Of a stretch of DNA of 26,113 nt, positions 23,960 through 26,113 are shown in pieces. The first letter of the stretch is position 1, and each line of letters starts with the position of its first letter. The stretch spans positions 1 to 26,113 of the forward strand of contig JAAUOI010000003.1 in NCBI GenBank assembly GCA_012036375.1, written 5' to 3'. The position numbers were made by a program, and so were the translations under genes. The DNA is from Allobrachymonas sp. Its GTDB lineage: Bacteria > Pseudomonadota > Gammaproteobacteria > Burkholderiales > Burkholderiaceae_C. Under the pieces are notes generated by a model. That model saw only the letters and a list, made by a program, of their open reading frames with translations. It ran no database searches and was not told where the DNA came from.

Positions 23960-24004
23960 CTCTATAAATTTGATAGCACTTCGCGCAGATTTTATGCCGG
24001 CGAG
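23960..24004 (-). repeat. Dispersed intergenic repeat, copy R6
   Basis: Copy 6 of six, minus strand. The core CCGGCATAAAATCTGCG is followed by a CTAT, 7 bases, ATAG mini-hairpin. It lies 23 bases after the LysR stop and before the HNH gene. Confidence 0.82.
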
Positions 24005-24051
24005 TGTGGGTTTTCAGTCTTAAAAATGACATCAATATGCTGTATATTGTG

Positions 24052-24075
24052 AAGCAAGACAGTTCCTTGCTTTTT
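24052..24075 (+). terminator. Hairpin with T-run upstream of the HNH gene
   Basis: AAGCAAG (24052-24058) pairs with CTTGCTT (24066-24072) around a 7-base loop and ends in TTTTT. It may terminate transcription from the LysR gene. A TTAAAA/TATATT promoter-like pair with a 17-base spacer (24020-24048) overlaps its upstream side. Confidence 0.6.
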
Positions 24076-24107
24076 CTGGTTTGTTTGTTTGCTGCTGGAG
24101 GTGCGTT

Positions 24108-24669
24108 TTGAAGGTCTTGAAGCTATCTGCCCAAGGGCTGCCACAGAGTTGGATCAGCCTAGAGCAAGCGGTCATCCACTACGCCTCGGATCGAGGTGCG
24201 CTGGGAAGTGGGCGAGCGCGTGGCCACGTTTCGCGGCGGCCACAATGCGCTCACGGGCGAGCAAAGCATCATTCATATCAGCTCCATCGTTGGCACACGC
24301 GGCGTGCCTGGCATCAACCCCTTCGATCTGCGCCCCGGCCTCACCAACAGCAAACTCTTCGTGCGCGACCGCAACGTCTGCGCCTACTGCGGCAATCATT
24401 TCCACGAAGAGCACCTCACCCGAGAGCACATCATCCCTTATGCCCAAGGCGGCGTGGATGGCTGGATGAATGTGGTGACGGCTTGCAAAAGCTGCAACCA
24501 CCGCAAGGCGGCTCGCACACCCGAGCAAGCTCATATGCCGCTGCTGTATACGCCTTATGTGCCCAGCCTTTGGGAAGATTTCATTCTGCGCAATCGCAGA
24601 ATTTTGGCGGATCAGATGGAATTTTTAATGGCGCATTTGCCGAAAAATTCACGCTTGCATACCTGCTAA
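24108..24669 (+). pseudogene. HNH endonuclease domain protein, TTG start, frame break
   Basis: A small HNH nuclease-like protein common in betaproteobacteria. Its cellular role is not established. From TTG 24108 (ribosome site GGAGG, 6 bases upstream) it reads LKVLKLSAQGLPQSWISLEQ, the family N-terminus. A frame change is needed near 24189-24193, between YASD and EVRWEVGERVATFRGG. The rest has the zinc ribbon and HNH core: CAYC at 24379-24390, LTREHIIPYAQGG, NVVTACKSCNHRK, and the conserved tail LLYTPYVPSLWEDFILRNRR. The break needs two added bases (for example GATATC in place of GATC) or one removed, so it differs from the other breaks in the window. Restored length is about 187 residues. 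It could be a DNA repair or defence nuclease. No partner gene is visible, and the next sequence downstream is doubtful. Confidence 0.8.
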
Positions 24670-24689
24670 AGCTGAATGCGTTGCAGTCG

Positions 24690-25575
24690 TTAAAGTCCCG
24701 TCGCTGTAACTCCGCAGGTCACGACAAAATTAACCGTAGAGTTGGCTGGAAATGTTGGAATCGTCGTACCAGTGCCAGACAGAATATTGGCAGGTACAGC
24801 AGGGCAAGTAGCGCCACCTAACGGTGGCGAGCAGGAGGCGGTGCAGTTGCTCAAACCAGAGCTTGGAGTATCTTTGATTTGCGCTCCGTTGGCAGGGCTT
24901 GGACCAAGGTTTGAGAACGTCACGGTATATGCGACAGTTGCTCCAGCGCTTGTTTGCGTGATGCCGTTATCTTTGCTCACTGACAGCGCAGCAGCCGGCG
25001 TGACGGTGGCTGTAACGGTGGCATTATTGTTAGTCGCACTCGTGTCGCTGGTGCCTGCCGTAGGTGTGAGTGTGACCGTGTTCGTGAGAGTTGTGAATGA
25101 TGAGACACCTGAGATCAACCCCGTCACGGTGACCGTGCAGGTGGAGCCTGCTTGAGCGTTTGTGATTGTTCCACTGATTCGTGTACTGCTTCCAACCGTG
25201 CTGGTGATGGCAGAGCAAGAACCCCCACCAGAGTGGGTAGCTGTTAGGCTCAACACGGGCGTGATGGTGCTCGGCAAGGTATCACTGAATGTTGCAGATC
25301 CTGTTCCGCCAGTGCTCGTATTTGCAAACGTCAAGACATAGGTCATTGTTTGACCAGCAAGCGCATTGAGAGTACTTGTTTGTAACGCGCCCGTGGTTCT
25401 TTGCAGCTTCGAAGCGCTGAAATCTGTACCTACCTTGAAGCTTGCCGTTGTTGCAGAGGCGTTGTTGCCAGCTGTTGTTTGAAGCGCTCCAGCCGGAATG
25501 TTGTTCAAGTAGGCGGTCGGGGTTGTGCCTGCTGAGACGGTCAGCGTGATCGTGCATCCACCTGCAGGAATACGG
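24690..25575 (-). CDS. DUF11 repeat protein fragment
   Basis: An internal piece of a surface-type protein made of repeated DUF11 beta-sandwich domains. Two repeat units are visible: one with LNALAGQTMTYVLTFANTST and LPSTITPVLSLTATH, the other with LSVSKDNGITQTSAGATVAYTVTF and TPSSGLSNC. It is rich in threonine, serine, glycine and alanine. There is no signal peptide, and the upstream end runs into unrelated sequence at about 25562-25582, so the N-terminus is missing. The stop at 24690 (ATGL-stop) may also be false. One extra A in GGGACTTT would extend the reading as GTLTTATHSALAG into the HNH 3' end, where no natural gene end is apparent. Both borders should be treated as doubtful. Proteins of this family are usually secreted or cell-surface anchored. 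Confidence 0.65.
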
Positions 25576-25905
25576 CCTGCAGATAGCGACCGCCGGTGTT
25601 CTCCGCCAGACACGCGACCTGCGCGCCTTCGTCGGCAAAGGCCTGTGCCAGCGCATAGCCGATTGAAAGGACGAAGGCCGCGCCCATCAGCCGGATCGGC
25701 TTCACCGGATATTGCTGCGCGGCGGCGGCGTCTTTCTCCTTGACCTCGGCGCGCACGTAGCCAATCTTGCGATCGGCTTCGGCGTCATCCTATTCCTTAT
25801 CTGGTCGCGCACCTCCTTAAAGGCGCTTGTGGAGAAAGCGGGCGTCAAAAGCCCCGCCTCGTCGCTGATCGCGCGCGCAGCGCCGCTGTTCGCGATCGTC
25901 GAAGG
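25576..25905. other. Chimeric, GC-richer sequence without an intact gene
   Basis: From about 25570 the base composition becomes visibly richer in G and C, and no frame carries a complete gene. On the minus strand a short stretch reads AQVACLAENTGGRYLQA, resembling the end of von Willebrand A-type domains (TGGRY). Upstream of it LMGAAFVLSIGYALAQAF looks like a membrane helix. On the plus strand about 25750-25900 reads LAIGFGVILFLIWSRTS, another hydrophobic stretch. These pieces do not join into one protein. I read the region as fragments of other genomes joined at the contig end, and would not annotate genes in it. Confidence 0.6.
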
Positions 25906-26088
25906 GACGTCTGCGGTCACGGCGCCGGCGAGTTGATTGCCGAGGGTGTCTTGGCCATCGAGATGGGCGCGACGGCCAAAGATCTGGCGCTGGCGATTCA
26001 TCCGCACCCGACGCTCTCCGAAACATTGATGGAAGCGGCGGAGGTTTTCTACGGTCACGCGACGCACACGCTGTCGCGGAAAACGTAA
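25906..26088 (+). pseudogene. Dihydrolipoamide dehydrogenase, C-terminal fragment
   Basis: About 60 codons match the dimerisation-domain end of dihydrolipoamide dehydrogenase: GAGELIAEGVLAIEMGATAK, then the active-site HPHPTLSETLMEAA, where the histidine/glutamate pair acts on the partner subunit, and a TAA at 26086-26088. The upstream part of the enzyme (FAD-binding domain, redox disulfide) is absent, and the frame before 25906 does not match the family. The style and composition suggest an alphaproteobacterial source. It is most likely a stitched-in fragment, not a working gene of this chromosome. Confidence 0.7.
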
Positions 26089-26113
26089 GCGCTCGCCGGC
26101 TGCGGGTCTACCC

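Noticed and set aside
4685..24004. CRISPR-like or tandem array made by the six repeats
   Set aside because: The copies are kilobases apart, in both orientations, with genes between them and no cas genes.
25712..25936. A 74-codon plus-strand frame with a hydrophobic stretch near the right end
   Set aside because: It crosses an apparent junction between fragments and matches no family I recognise; treated as part of the chimera.

Overview
The window looks like a chromosomal segment of a betaproteobacterium of the order Burkholderiales, probably Comamonadaceae. The protein sequences are of that type: ATP synthase subunits, a petABC bc1 complex with sspA behind it, PTS-Ntr ptsN/hprK with hpf, and ribF-ileS-lspA. 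The lineage is inferred from recognised family sequences and was not tested by a search. There are no tRNA or rRNA genes, insertion sequences, prophage genes or CRISPR arrays.

Layout. 1-3041: end of the F1 ATP synthase operon (atpA 3' end, atpG, atpD, atpC) and its terminator. 3139-4672: a cyclic-nucleotide-binding-type gene coupled to a LysR regulator. 4797-7653 (minus): a tight operon of ribokinase, nucleoside hydrolase and a 2-oxoglutarate/Fe(II)-type oxygenase, which would free and phosphorylate ribose from nucleosides and perhaps oxidise the base. 7815-9020: an enolase-superfamily dehydratase/racemase gene with an in-frame stop. 9095-12649 (minus): petA-petB-petC and sspA, with three stacked inverted repeats between petC and sspA. 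12903-13781: mscL and a GlsB/YeaQ-type membrane protein. 13964-15992 (minus): hpf, ptsN, hprK. 16187-17455 (minus): an MFS transporter. 17522-22082 (minus): ribF, ileS, lspA. 22228-23936: an F420-reductase-like oxidoreductase divergent from a LysR regulator. 24108-24669: an HNH nuclease. 24690-26113: a DUF11 repeat protein fragment that runs into GC-richer, alphaproteobacterial-looking scraps. The right end is probably an assembly chimera.

Two features cut across the genes. First, at least seven genes carry a small frame disruption, and six of them (atpG, the cyclic-nucleotide gene, petC, petB, the reductase, LysR 2) are each repaired by adding one base to a short homopolymer. Because petB, petC and atpG are affected, uncorrected sequencing error is more likely than real decay. 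Second, six copies of a roughly 45-bp intergenic repeat align without gaps over 39 bases. Each ends in a mini-hairpin with a constant 7-nt loop. They occur in pairs around three accessory modules: the nucleoside operon, the GlsB-like gene and the reductase/LysR pair. A separate 120-bp inverted repeat built of CGCGAAAA units lies between ribF and ileS. The repeat family and its placement are the least explained part of this window.
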